Assembly: GCA_034676125.1 (NCBI GenBank)
Contig: JAUCCO010000024.1
Location: 1 to 31,654 of the forward strand
Direction of reading: 5' to 3'
From: UBA6183 sp034676125
GTDB lineage: Bacteria > Bacteroidota > Bacteroidia > UKL13-3
DNA length: 31,654 nt
Every line of letters begins with the position of its first letter. Within the stretch, counting starts at the first letter, position 1. The notes under the pieces were generated by a model. That model did no database searches and was not told the DNA's origin. It saw only the letters and a list, made by a program, of their open reading frames with translations. A program made the translations under genes and the position numbers. This document shows positions 1 to 6,583 of this stretch, in pieces.

Positions 1-447
1 GAAGCGCAACAACAATTTGGCTTTTTGATGGATGCATTTCAATATGGTGCACCACCACATGCTGGTATTGCTTTTGGTTTTGATAGGTTATGTTCGCTAT
101 TTGGCGGGGTTGATTCTATAAGAGATTTTATAGCCTTCCCTAAAAACAACAGTGGCCGTGATATTATGATTGATGCACCAAGTAGGATTGATGATAAACA
201 ATTGAAGGAGTTGAATATTGCTGTAGTGAAAGAGTTTACAGAACTTAGCGAAATACAATTAAAAGAAATAATGAAATTTAAATTTTATCATTTACATAAT
301 CGACCTGATCAAGGCGGATATTTTGTATTTTTTAGCTCTACTCCAAGACCCGAATGTCTCTCACTTAATTGGGATGTAATTAAAGACTTTTGTGAAAACA
401 CACAAGAAAAATATTACGTTAATCTTAAGCATCTTGAAATGAATTAA
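1..447 (+). CDS. aspS: Aspartyl-tRNA synthetase, C-terminal part (5' end outside window)
   Basis: Class II synthetase that charges tRNA-Asp with aspartate in the cytoplasm. The frame is open from base 1, so the gene begins upstream of the window. The visible part holds the end of the catalytic core: FGFLMDAFQYGAPPHAGIAF and GFDRLCSLF form class II motif 3, followed by DSIRDFIAFPKNNSGRDIMIDAPS, which is typical of AspRS. Family members normally stop within about 5-15 residues of the QLKEL segment (near base 215). Here the frame runs on for about 75 more residues that I do not recognise, so the 3' end may be a fusion with foreign sequence from the accessory region that follows. The synthetase identity is secure; the tail is unexplained. 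Confidence 0.93.
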   Translation, partial: EAQQQFGFLMDAFQYGAPPHAGIAFGFDRLCSLFGGVDSIRDFIAFPKNNSGRDIMIDAPSRIDDKQLKELNIAVVKEFTELSEIQLKEIMKFKFYHLHNRPDQGGYFVFFSSTPRPECLSLNWDVIKDFCENTQEKYYVNLKHLEMN

Positions 448-460
448 TAAACCTATACCC

Positions 461-790
461 ATGAAAAAATTATTTTACTCTCCAATTTAAAATTTTTTTG
501 CAAAAAGGATTTATTTGCCTCAAAAAAAGAGTAGCCGTGATGTAAAGTTAGATATGATTAATGAAATGGAAGAGTTGAACATATTGTCTAATGTAAAAAA
601 AAGAGTTATAGTCAATAAATCACTCGCGGAAATACTTCGAGCATATAAATACTATAAGTGTATTGATATCTATGAAGGTTAGTTAATAATTTTCTCTAAC
701 GCAGTGGGTATTGAAGGGCCAAATGGCCTAGCCAACATTACTGAGGATATTATCAGTGAGTTTTGTGGACTCTACAACCAAAATCATTAG
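461..790 (+). pseudogene. Possible decayed small gene with two in-frame stops
   Basis: One reading frame starting at ATG 461 (MKKLFYSPI) stays protein-like to a TAG at 788-790, interrupted only by TAA at 488-490 and TAG at 680-682. The middle segment from TTG 515 reads LPQKKSSRDVKLDMINEMEE and continues as a plausible helical sequence for 55 residues. The last segment includes GIEGPNGLANITEDIISEF. An AAAAAGGA run lies just before TTG 515, so a 55-residue product of 515-682 could still be made. I recognise no family. A chance open frame in AT-rich DNA is the main alternative. Confidence 0.35.
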
Positions 791-842
791 GAAGAATACA
801 CTCAGGTCTCAGAGATTAATATTAATAAAGTTAAAAACTTAA

Positions 843-1190
843 ATGAGCATGAGAAATTTTGAACCTAAAACATATACAACTAATCCACTTGCAAAATATG
901 TTGTAAATGACACTACTAGCATTCTTATCAAGCACCTCTCGCTTTATCAATACGAAATCGCTTTTTTGAACGAGCAAAATTATGAAAAATTTGACAATGA
1001 AAACTTTAGTGTACTCAAACCAAACAGCAGCAGCCCAAAAGCATTTCGAAAATTCAACAACTTTGACGAGGTTATCCCACTGTTAAATTTATATATACGC
1101 TATCTCGAAAAATCACCTAAATCAAATGAGGGTTGGTGGGAAATCATTAATAAAAGATACGAAGAAATTTTACTGGCAATGAAGCCATAA
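843..1190 (+). CDS. Hypothetical protein, 115 aa
   Basis: A soluble, charged protein with no recognised domain, signal peptide or membrane segment. It starts MSMRNFEPKTY; the second Met (codon 3) is an equally possible start. The C-terminal third is aromatic and charged (NEGWWEIINKRYEEILLAMK) and looks like genuine protein sequence. It sits in the accessory stretch between aspS and the ATPase, with 52 bp before it after the decayed frame and 179 bp after it before the next gene. No function can be assigned. That it is a real gene rests on length, composition and the absence of a competing frame. Confidence 0.5.
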   Translation: MSMRNFEPKTYTTNPLAKYVVNDTTSILIKHLSLYQYEIAFLNEQNYEKFDNENFSVLKPNSSSPKAFRKFNNFDEVIPLLNLYIRYLEKSPKSNEGWWEIINKRYEEILLAMKP

Positions 1191-1369
1191 AATTACGCTA
1201 TTCCATAAAATAGGACTACAGGCTAGCTTATTAAAAAGTAACAATGCGAAACAATATTACATACCGAATTCGTACTTTTAACAACTGTTCAACATATCAT
1301 CTCAAAACAGTACTCAATCTGTAATATTGAGAACTAATGTTTTAACAAACTTTAGCTAACAATAAGTTT

Positions 1370-2182
1370 ATGAAAATACTACTACAAAATATAATTCCAA
1401 ATGTCCAGAAATATATCAATAGAAAGTTATTGCTAAAAAGTATAGAGCAAAGTAGCTGGTATGACTTGATAAATATACTTGAATATTCTTTTTTAGAAAA
1501 GAATAGATTAATCATCGAGAATAATGGGAAAATTATAGAGGCAAAATGGGAAATTCTACCAAACGATAAAATAGTAATCAGCCAAGATTTAGATGCAATA
1601 TCATATAGTATTTTATTCTTTAAAGAAAATTGGATAATACTTGTTTCATCACAAAATATCACTGATGTTATTATATTATCGAATAAAAAAAACTTGAATA
1701 TAAACTCGTTTTTAGATGAATTAAACTCTGCACAGACAAGTGAAGGAGATGTATTTGAGTATATTTCACATGATGGTAATAAATGTTTAGCAGCAAAAAT
1801 GTTCGTGAATGCAACTATAGAATTAGGATCAAAACTGCTAGATGGACTAGAAGTAGCAGATGGTAAATATCAGTCTATAAAAAACAGCCTTCAATTTATT
1901 CAAATTAAGAACAATCTTGTTACAGAATTTTATTATAAAATGAGGTATGAAACCGCACTTGGTGAAGTTGTATTAAAACAAGCGAAAAATATTCCTTTTG
2001 TAGGAGATTCTTTAGCAGAAAAGAGGAGTAAAATAAAATCTGTTAAAATAAATGAAAACGTGATTACGTTTAACGATGATGGTAAGATTATTAGAGTTAG
2101 TAATATTTATTTAAAATATGTGATTATAATAATTAGTATAATGTTCATTCTTGCGATATCATCAGCATTGGGTTTTTTATAA
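1370..2182 (+). CDS. Hypothetical tail-anchored membrane protein, 270 aa
   Basis: No family recognised. There is no N-terminal signal peptide, and about 245 residues look soluble. The protein ends in a single strongly hydrophobic stretch, about residues 248-270 (YVIIIISIMFILAISSALGF), which reaches the C-terminus. That is the layout of a tail-anchored inner-membrane protein with its bulk in the cytoplasm. The N-terminal part carries a repeated beta-like pattern (WYDLINILEYSFLEKNRLII), and a possible helical region lies around residues 140-205. It is flanked by spacers of about 180 and 200 bp and lies in the accessory block, so it may have been acquired. It could be the membrane partner of a neighbouring gene, but nothing in the sequence shows this. 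Confidence 0.6.
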   Translation: MKILLQNIIPNVQKYINRKLLLKSIEQSSWYDLINILEYSFLEKNRLIIENNGKIIEAKWEILPNDKIVISQDLDAISYSILFFKENWIILVSSQNITDVIILSNKKNLNINSFLDELNSAQTSEGDVFEYISHDGNKCLAAKMFVNATIELGSKLLDGLEVADGKYQSIKNSLQFIQIKNNLVTEFYYKMRYETALGEVVLKQAKNIPFVGDSLAEKRSKIKSVKINENVITFNDDGKIIRVSNIYLKYVIIIISIMFILAISSALGFL

Positions 2183-2308
2183 GTAAGCGCTACAAAACAC
2201 ACAACAAATCAAACCTATTCCATCAGATTATTCGTATGAAATACCGTCAAACTAAGAAAACAATGCTATAAAGTTTAAAAATATTAAAAATCCAAAGATT
2301 TAATTCAC

Positions 2309-2370
2309 AGTAATTTATAAAAATTTTATTTGACAAATACGGAATCAGATTCCGTATTTGTCAAATTTTT
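2309..2370. repeat. 62-bp direct repeat, left copy, with perfect palindrome
   Basis: Matches 3625-3686 base for base except at three positions in its first 21 bases, with no gaps. Bases 2328-2366 form a perfect palindrome: 19-base arms around A2347, with half-site GACAAATACGGAATC. The repeat lies immediately 5' of the ATPase gene. Confidence 0.93.
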
Positions 2371-2379
2371 GTATCTTTG
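2328..2379 (+). promoter_or_regulatory. Promoter and probable operator of the ATPase gene
   Basis: TATCTTTG at 2372-2379 matches the Bacteroidota -7 consensus TAnnTTTG and ends 4 nt before the ATG, so the mRNA is probably leaderless. The 39-bp palindrome 2328-2366 covers the region where the -33 contact would lie. A dimeric DNA-binding protein there would compete with RNA polymerase. The operator role is inference. Confidence 0.55.
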
Positions 2380-2383
2380 ATTT

Positions 2384-3544
2384 ATGATACAAAGAGTAGC
2401 GGCAAGTAAGATCATTCAACTTGCAAAAAAATTTCCGGCAGTTGGTTTATTAGGGCCAAGGCAATCGGGTAAAACTACGCTTGCTAAAGAACTGTTTCCA
2501 AAAAAGCCATACATAAGTTTCGAAAATCAAGATAATGTAATACTAGCAACTAAAGATCCTCGTGCTTTTTTGAAGCAATATAAAACGGGTGCAATTTTTG
2601 ATGAAATACAACGGGTGCCTCAACTTTTATCATACATGCAAGGTGTGATAGATGACCAACCAAATAAGGTTGGTTTGTTTATTATTACAGGTTCACAAAA
2701 TTTGTTATTGCTCGAAAGTATTTCGCAAACATTAGCAGGTCGTATTGCCTTTATACACCTACTTCCGCTAAGTTACACTGAGCTTGAAGACAGCAAACAT
2801 GCCAAACAAAGTTTAAATAAATTAATATTAAACGGAGGATACCCACGTGTGTATGATAAGAAAATAGATCCAGTAGATTATTATCCAAACTACTTGCTTA
2901 CCTATGTGGAAAGGGATGTTAGGCAAATTAAAAACATAGCTAATCTTAGTTTATTTCAACGTTTCTTAAAAATTTGCGCAACTCGAGTTGGTCAAGAAGT
3001 TAACTACACATCTATAAGTAATGATGCAGGAGTAGACCAGAAAACAATTATTAGTTGGTTTGGTATATTAGAAGCAAGTTTTATTGCATTTAGGTTACAA
3101 CCTTTTTATAATAATTTGGGCAAAAGGTTAACACAAATGCCTAAGTTATATTTTTATGATACAGGATTATGCTGCTCGTTATTAGAAATTGAAACTGATT
3201 CGCATGTAAATACACATCCACTTAGAGGAGCCTTGTTTGAAAATTTAATTATTCTTGAATTATTAAAAACACGGTACAATAATGGCCAGCGGAGTAATTT
3301 ATTTTATTGGCGCGATAGAACGGGAAATGAAATAGATATTTTAATTGATCAATCAACAGGTGTAATTCCAATTGAAATTAAAACCGCTACAACATTTAGC
3401 ACCGATTATTTAAAAGGCATTAATTACTGGAAAAAAATAAATACAACAACCAAAAATGCTTACGTAGTTTACACTGGTAAGCATTCATCAATTAATGATA
3501 CTGACATACTAAATTGGAAAGAAATTGGATTGATAAAAAACTAA
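2384..3544 (+). CDS. AAA-family ATPase with C-terminal DUF4143 domain
   Basis: P-loop ATPase of the AAA_14/DUF4143 family, which is often multi-copy, patchily distributed and of unknown cellular role. Walker A is GPRQSGKT (residues 24-31), Walker B is AIFDEIQ (D73, E74) and the sensor-1 segment is ITGSQN (101-106). The middle is a winged-helix-like part (about 185-240). The C-terminal DUF4143 region contains E286, D318 (EIDIL) and E331-x-K333 (IEIK), in the order and spacing of a PD-(D/E)XK nuclease-like fold. The length, 386 aa, is normal for the family, so the gene looks intact. The start MIQRVAASKI fits other members and is set by the -7 box 4 nt upstream. The gene sits alone between two 62-bp palindromic repeats, which suggests a unit that moves or is lost as a whole. 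The family call is firm; function is open. Confidence 0.9.
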   Translation: MIQRVAASKIIQLAKKFPAVGLLGPRQSGKTTLAKELFPKKPYISFENQDNVILATKDPRAFLKQYKTGAIFDEIQRVPQLLSYMQGVIDDQPNKVGLFIITGSQNLLLLESISQTLAGRIAFIHLLPLSYTELEDSKHAKQSLNKLILNGGYPRVYDKKIDPVDYYPNYLLTYVERDVRQIKNIANLSLFQRFLKICATRVGQEVNYTSISNDAGVDQKTIISWFGILEASFIAFRLQPFYNNLGKRLTQMPKLYFYDTGLCCSLLEIETDSHVNTHPLRGALFENLIILELLKTRYNNGQRSNLFYWRDRTGNEIDILIDQSTGVIPIEIKTATTFSTDYLKGINYWKKINTTTKNAYVVYTGKHSSINDTDILNWKEIGLIKN

Positions 3545-3624
3545 GTCTAATTCCTTTTTTGAATTAAGCAAAAATATATTGCCATATTTTAAAAAACTAT
3601 CAAATAATTAAATCGCTAGTTTAT

Positions 3625-3686
3625 AGTAATTTACAAAAATATTACTTGACAAATACGGAATCAGATTCCGTATTTGTCAAATTTTT
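3625..3686. repeat. 62-bp direct repeat, right copy, with perfect palindrome
   Basis: Second copy of 2309-2370, lying between the ATPase stop and the convergent pth stop. Its palindrome spans 3646-3680 with 17-base arms around A3663. It is followed by ATTTTT on the plus strand, so in RNA it could also act as a terminator for the ATPase gene. No gene follows it on the plus strand, so it cannot be a promoter for anything visible here. Confidence 0.93.
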
Positions 3687-3699
3687 AGAAAGCCAAAAG

Positions 3700-4263
3700 C
3701 TACTTAATATTATAAAAATTCATGGTACGTTCAAGGCCTGTTAAAGCAAATGCTTCTATCGAATCAATACTGTGCTTAATTAAATCAGGTAAGGCTTTCT
3801 GCTCATCAGGAGTAAACTTTCCCAAAACAAAATCTACCTGTTGGCCTTTGGCATAATTTCCGCCAATGCCAAAGCGTAGGCGCGGATAGTTTTGTGTCAA
3901 CAATAATTCTTGTATGCTTTTTAATCCATTATGGCCTGCATCACTTCCATTAGCACGTATTCTAATTTTACCAAAATCAATTGCAATATCATCTACCAAA
4001 ACAAAAACCTGGTTAACTTCAAGCTTTAATTCCTGCATCCAATAGCGCACAGCTTTACCACTTAAGTTCATGTAAGTAGTAGGTTTTATTAAGTGTAGTT
4101 GCTTCCCTTTTACAGTTACCATACAATAATCTGCATATCTACTTGGAGTAAATGTTTTGTTGTGTTTGGCAGCCAATGCATCAACAATATCAAACCCAAT
4201 ATTATGGCGCGTATGGGCATATTCACTACCAATATTACCTAATCCAACAATTAAAAACTTCAT
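3700..4263 (-). CDS. pth: Peptidyl-tRNA hydrolase
   Basis: Releases peptides from tRNA after premature dissociation from the ribosome, recycling tRNA in the cytoplasm. Its 187 residues are the usual size. It starts MKFLIVGLGN; N10 and H20 (TRHN) are the substrate-binding Asn and catalytic His. D92 (VLVDDIAID) and N112 (AGHNGLKS) match the other active-site positions, and the PTTYMNLSG segment (61-69) is characteristic. ATG 4263 was chosen over an upstream TTG because the family begins directly with this beta strand. A -7-like box ends 4 nt before the ATG. Downstream of prs and rplY on the same strand, it keeps the prs-rplY-pth order known from other bacteria, but a strong terminator separates it from rplY. 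Confidence 0.97.
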   Translation of the reverse strand: MKFLIVGLGNIGSEYAHTRHNIGFDIVDALAAKHNKTFTPSRYADYCMVTVKGKQLHLIKPTTYMNLSGKAVRYWMQELKLEVNQVFVLVDDIAIDFGKIRIRANGSDAGHNGLKSIQELLLTQNYPRLRFGIGGNYAKGQQVDFVLGKFTPDEQKALPDLIKHSIDSIEAFALTGLERTMNFYNIK

Positions 4264-4267
4264 GGTG

Positions 4268-4275
4268 CAAGTATA
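4268..4275 (-). promoter_or_regulatory. Candidate -7 promoter box for pth
   Basis: TATACTTG on the minus strand matches TAnnTTTG at 7 of 8 positions and ends 4 nt before the pth ATG, the same spacing as for the ATPase, DUF2480 and polA genes. No convincing -33 element is seen at the ideal distance. Confidence 0.4.
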
Positions 4276-4383
4276 CAAATAATACCACTTTCAATAATTG
4301 CATTAACTTAGTTATTTAAAACATAATAATATTGGTACAATTAAAATTTACTAAATCATAGTATGGCAAGCAAATAATTAAGC

Positions 4384-4416
4384 AAAAAAAAATCCCGCAC
4401 TGATGGTGCGGGATTT
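4384..4416 (-). terminator. Intrinsic terminator after rplY
   Basis: AAATCCCGCAC and GTGCGGGATTT form an 11-bp stem with a 5-nt loop (4390-4416), followed on the minus strand by a run of T (from A4384-4390). It ends the prs-rplY transcript before pth. Confidence 0.92.
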
Positions 4417-4438
4417 CAAGGTTATTACAAGAAATATA

Positions 4439-5026
4439 TTATTTCTTTTTACCTGTAGCAGCTTCTGTAGCAGCGCTAATAGCAGCACGGGTAGTTTTAA
4501 TTGTAACGATTGGGTTGTTAGGAGAATCTAGAATTGCGTAATCAGCAGCAGGAAGATCTGCAACTTTAATAGATTTACCAATTTCTAAATCATCAATGTT
4601 GATCGTAACGTAATCAGGTAATTTTGAAGGAATAGTTTTAACTCGCAATTTTTGCGACTTTACCTGCAATTTACCACCGGCACGAACACCAACTGAATTA
4701 CCTACAAATTGCACTGGAACTCTAACTTCTACCTCTTTGTCTTCACTAATAGTTAAGAAATCGGCATGAAGAATAGAATCATTTACTGGGTGGTATTGAA
4801 TGTCTTTCAATACTGACTTGTAAATTTTTCCATCAATGTCAAGTTGCACTTTGTAAGTGTTAGGAGTGTAAACAAGGTTTTTAAAATCCTCTGAATACAT
4901 CGAGAAATTTAAATTCTCGTTTCCGCCATACAATACACACGGCACTTTACCCTCGTTTCGAAGTGCTTTGGTAGATGATTTACCAACTCCGTCCCGCAAA
5001 TAACCAAACATGGCAAGCGTTTTCAT
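4439..5026 (-). CDS. rplY: 50S ribosomal protein L25/general stress protein Ctc
   Basis: Binds 5S rRNA in the large ribosomal subunit. The long Ctc form has 195 residues: an N-terminal L25 beta-barrel (about 1-90, with GVGKSSTKALRNEGKVPCVL typical of the RNA-binding face) and a C-terminal TL5/Ctc domain (about 95-185, VEVRVPVQFVGNSVGVRAGG). It ends in an Ala/Thr/Lys-rich tail. ATG 5026 gives the family's usual MKT start. It lies 87 bp downstream of prs on the same strand, with no terminator between, and is followed by a strong one. The pair is very likely one transcript, a gene order shared with many bacteria. Confidence 0.95.
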   Translation of the reverse strand: MKTLAMFGYLRDGVGKSSTKALRNEGKVPCVLYGGNENLNFSMYSEDFKNLVYTPNTYKVQLDIDGKIYKSVLKDIQYHPVNDSILHADFLTISEDKEVEVRVPVQFVGNSVGVRAGGKLQVKSQKLRVKTIPSKLPDYVTINIDDLEIGKSIKVADLPAADYAILDSPNNPIVTIKTTRAAISAATEAATGKKK

Positions 5027-5113
5027 TTTGTTTTGTTGTTTTTGTTTTTGTAAAACTTAGGCTCATTCGCTTATGCCTTTATTTTACATTTTATAGTTTA
5101 TTTAACTGCGAAT

Positions 5114-6064
5114 TTACTTTGTTGCTGTATTAAATAATGAGCTTATGCTACCAAACTCTGTAACGTTTTTAATTGCATTGGCAAATAAATCGGCCACACT
5201 TAATACTTTAATTTTTGAGCTACTGCGTTTTAATGGGATGGTATCACACACCACTAATTCGTCAATAACACTATTTTCTAATGTTTCGTAAGCTGATCCA
5301 GATAATACAGGATGAGTACACATTGCCCTAACACTTAATGCTCCTTTTTCTTTAAGCATTTGTGCCGATTTGGCTAAGGTATTACCTGTATCAATAATAT
5401 CATCAATCAAAATTACATCTTTACCAGCTACATCACCAATCAAGGTCATAGAAGCAATTTCGTTTGCACGTTTACGCTCTTTATCGCAAATAACCATGTC
5501 TAAATTTAGTGCTCTTGCAAAGGTTCTTGTTCTGTTTGAAGAACCCATATCAGGTGATGCTAAAATTAAGTTACTCTCGTTAAGGTCGCGAATATAAGGA
5601 ATAAATATTACAGATGAATCTAAATGATCTACTGGAATTTCAAAAAACCCTTGTATCTGAGGAGCATGTAAATCCATTGTCATTACACGGCTTACACCTA
5701 CCGCTTTTAATAAATCGGCAGCTACTTTACTTCCAATACTAACGCGAGGCTTGTCTTTTCTATCCTGACGGGCCATACCAAAATAAGGAATTACCGCAGT
5801 TATGTAATGGGCTGATGCACGTTTTGCAGCATCAATCATCAATAAAAGCTCTAATAAATTATCTGCATTGGGGAAAGTAGATTGAATAAAAAATACATCA
5901 CAACCACGAACACTCTCATTAATACTTGGTTGAATTTCGCCATCGCTAAATTGCGCTACTGTAATGTCGCCTAATGGCTGACCGTATGATTTAGCAATTT
6001 TTTCGGCAACAAATAGCGAATTGCGACCCGAGAATAATTTTACTTCATTATGTGGTGAAGTCAT
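5114..6064 (-). CDS. prs: Ribose-phosphate pyrophosphokinase (PRPP synthetase)
   Basis: Makes PRPP from ribose 5-phosphate and ATP, feeding purine, pyrimidine, His, Trp and NAD synthesis. Its 316 residues are the standard bacterial class I length. Visible signatures: FSDGE (39-43); RQDRKD (99-104) near the catalytic flexible loop; the divalent-metal motif DLHAPQIQGFF (131-141, with H133); and the PRPP-binding loop DDIIDTGNT (221-229). It starts at ATG 6064; no TAnnTTTG box is evident in the 40 bp between it and the terminator that follows tRNA-Gln. It is upstream partner of rplY on the minus strand. Confidence 0.97.
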   Translation of the reverse strand: MTSPHNEVKLFSGRNSLFVAEKIAKSYGQPLGDITVAQFSDGEIQPSINESVRGCDVFFIQSTFPNADNLLELLLMIDAAKRASAHYITAVIPYFGMARQDRKDKPRVSIGSKVAADLLKAVGVSRVMTMDLHAPQIQGFFEIPVDHLDSSVIFIPYIRDLNESNLILASPDMGSSNRTRTFARALNLDMVICDKERKRANEIASMTLIGDVAGKDVILIDDIIDTGNTLAKSAQMLKEKGALSVRAMCTHPVLSGSAYETLENSVIDELVVCDTIPLKRSSSKIKVLSVADLFANAIKNVTEFGSISSLFNTATK

Positions 6065-6103
6065 GGTGCTTTAGTTTTTATTAGTACAATTGGACCTAAA
6101 TTT

Positions 6104-6141
6104 AAAAAAAATGTCGGGTTTCTTATTAGAAAAAACCCGAC
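6104..6141 (-). terminator. Intrinsic terminator after tRNA-Gln
   Basis: GTCGGGTTT (6113-6121) and AAACCCGAC (6133-6141) form a 9-bp stem, followed on the minus strand by eight T (A6104-6111). It lies 17 nt downstream of the tRNA and separates it from prs. Confidence 0.88.
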
Positions 6142-6157
6142 ACTTATCTCTCTGTTG

Positions 6158-6230
6158 TTGTCCGACTAGGTTTCGAACCTAGACTCTTCTGAACCAAAAT
6201 CAGACGTGTTGCCAGTTACACCATCGGACA
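6158..6230 (-). tRNA. tRNA-Gln (anticodon TTG)
   Basis: On the minus strand the acceptor arms TGTCCGA and TCGGACA pair fully. The anticodon arm is TCTGA-TTTTGGT-TCAGA with anticodon TTG, and the T arm is CTAGG-TTCGAAA-CCTAG. The discriminator is A (complement of T6158) and the 3' CCA is not encoded, so it must be added by a CCA-adding enzyme. It has its own promoter and terminator, making it a single-gene transcript. Confidence 0.96.
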
Positions 6231-6242
6231 TTTTTCGTGGTG

Positions 6243-6272
6243 CAAATATAGCCGTTACTCCTAATTGTGCAA
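6243..6272 (-). promoter_or_regulatory. Promoter of tRNA-Gln
   Basis: Minus-strand TTG (6270-6272), a 19-nt spacer, then TATATTTG (6243-6250), a full match to the Bacteroidota -33/-7 pattern. Transcription would start a few bases before the mature tRNA 5' end at 6230. Confidence 0.75.
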
Positions 6273-6583
6273 TTATTTTTGAAAAATTATTTATTTAGCT
6301 CACTTAAATATGGCTATTCCATTATATATGAAAGTATTAATTGTATTTGTATGCTAGTTTTTACTGTCTAATTTTAAAAACCTAGGCTACTTTCGGTTAT
6401 TTTTTGATACAAATTGAAGCAATTGTTTGATGCAATGTGGTTTCTTTTTTTATAAAATGTTTAACTCGCACTTAACTAGGTTTTCATTCAAAGATTCTAT
6501 TTTCAACTATAATATCATCCAATCAGAATTTATTATTAGCACAATTTCATCCCCACCATCAACCCAAGCAAAAACGCCAATTA
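6273..6583. other. Non-coding stretch between tRNA-Gln promoter and M28 peptidase
   Basis: About 310 bp downstream of the M28 gene, which reads towards it, and upstream of tRNA-Gln. I see no hairpin terminator, repeat, RNA gene or convincing coding frame. An open plus-strand frame from 6427 continues antisense into the M28 gene and has no protein-like features. Confidence 0.5.

Noticed and set aside
1342..1662. 106-codon minus-strand frame
   Set aside because: It is antisense to the tail-anchored protein gene, and its hydrophobic, Phe/Ile-rich content comes from AT-rich sequence.
2309..3686. The repeated palindrome as a CRISPR array or attC/integron site
   Set aside because: Only two copies exist, 1.3 kb apart with a gene between, not short regular spacers. 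The arms are perfectly symmetric, without the imperfect R'/R'' core sites of an attC.
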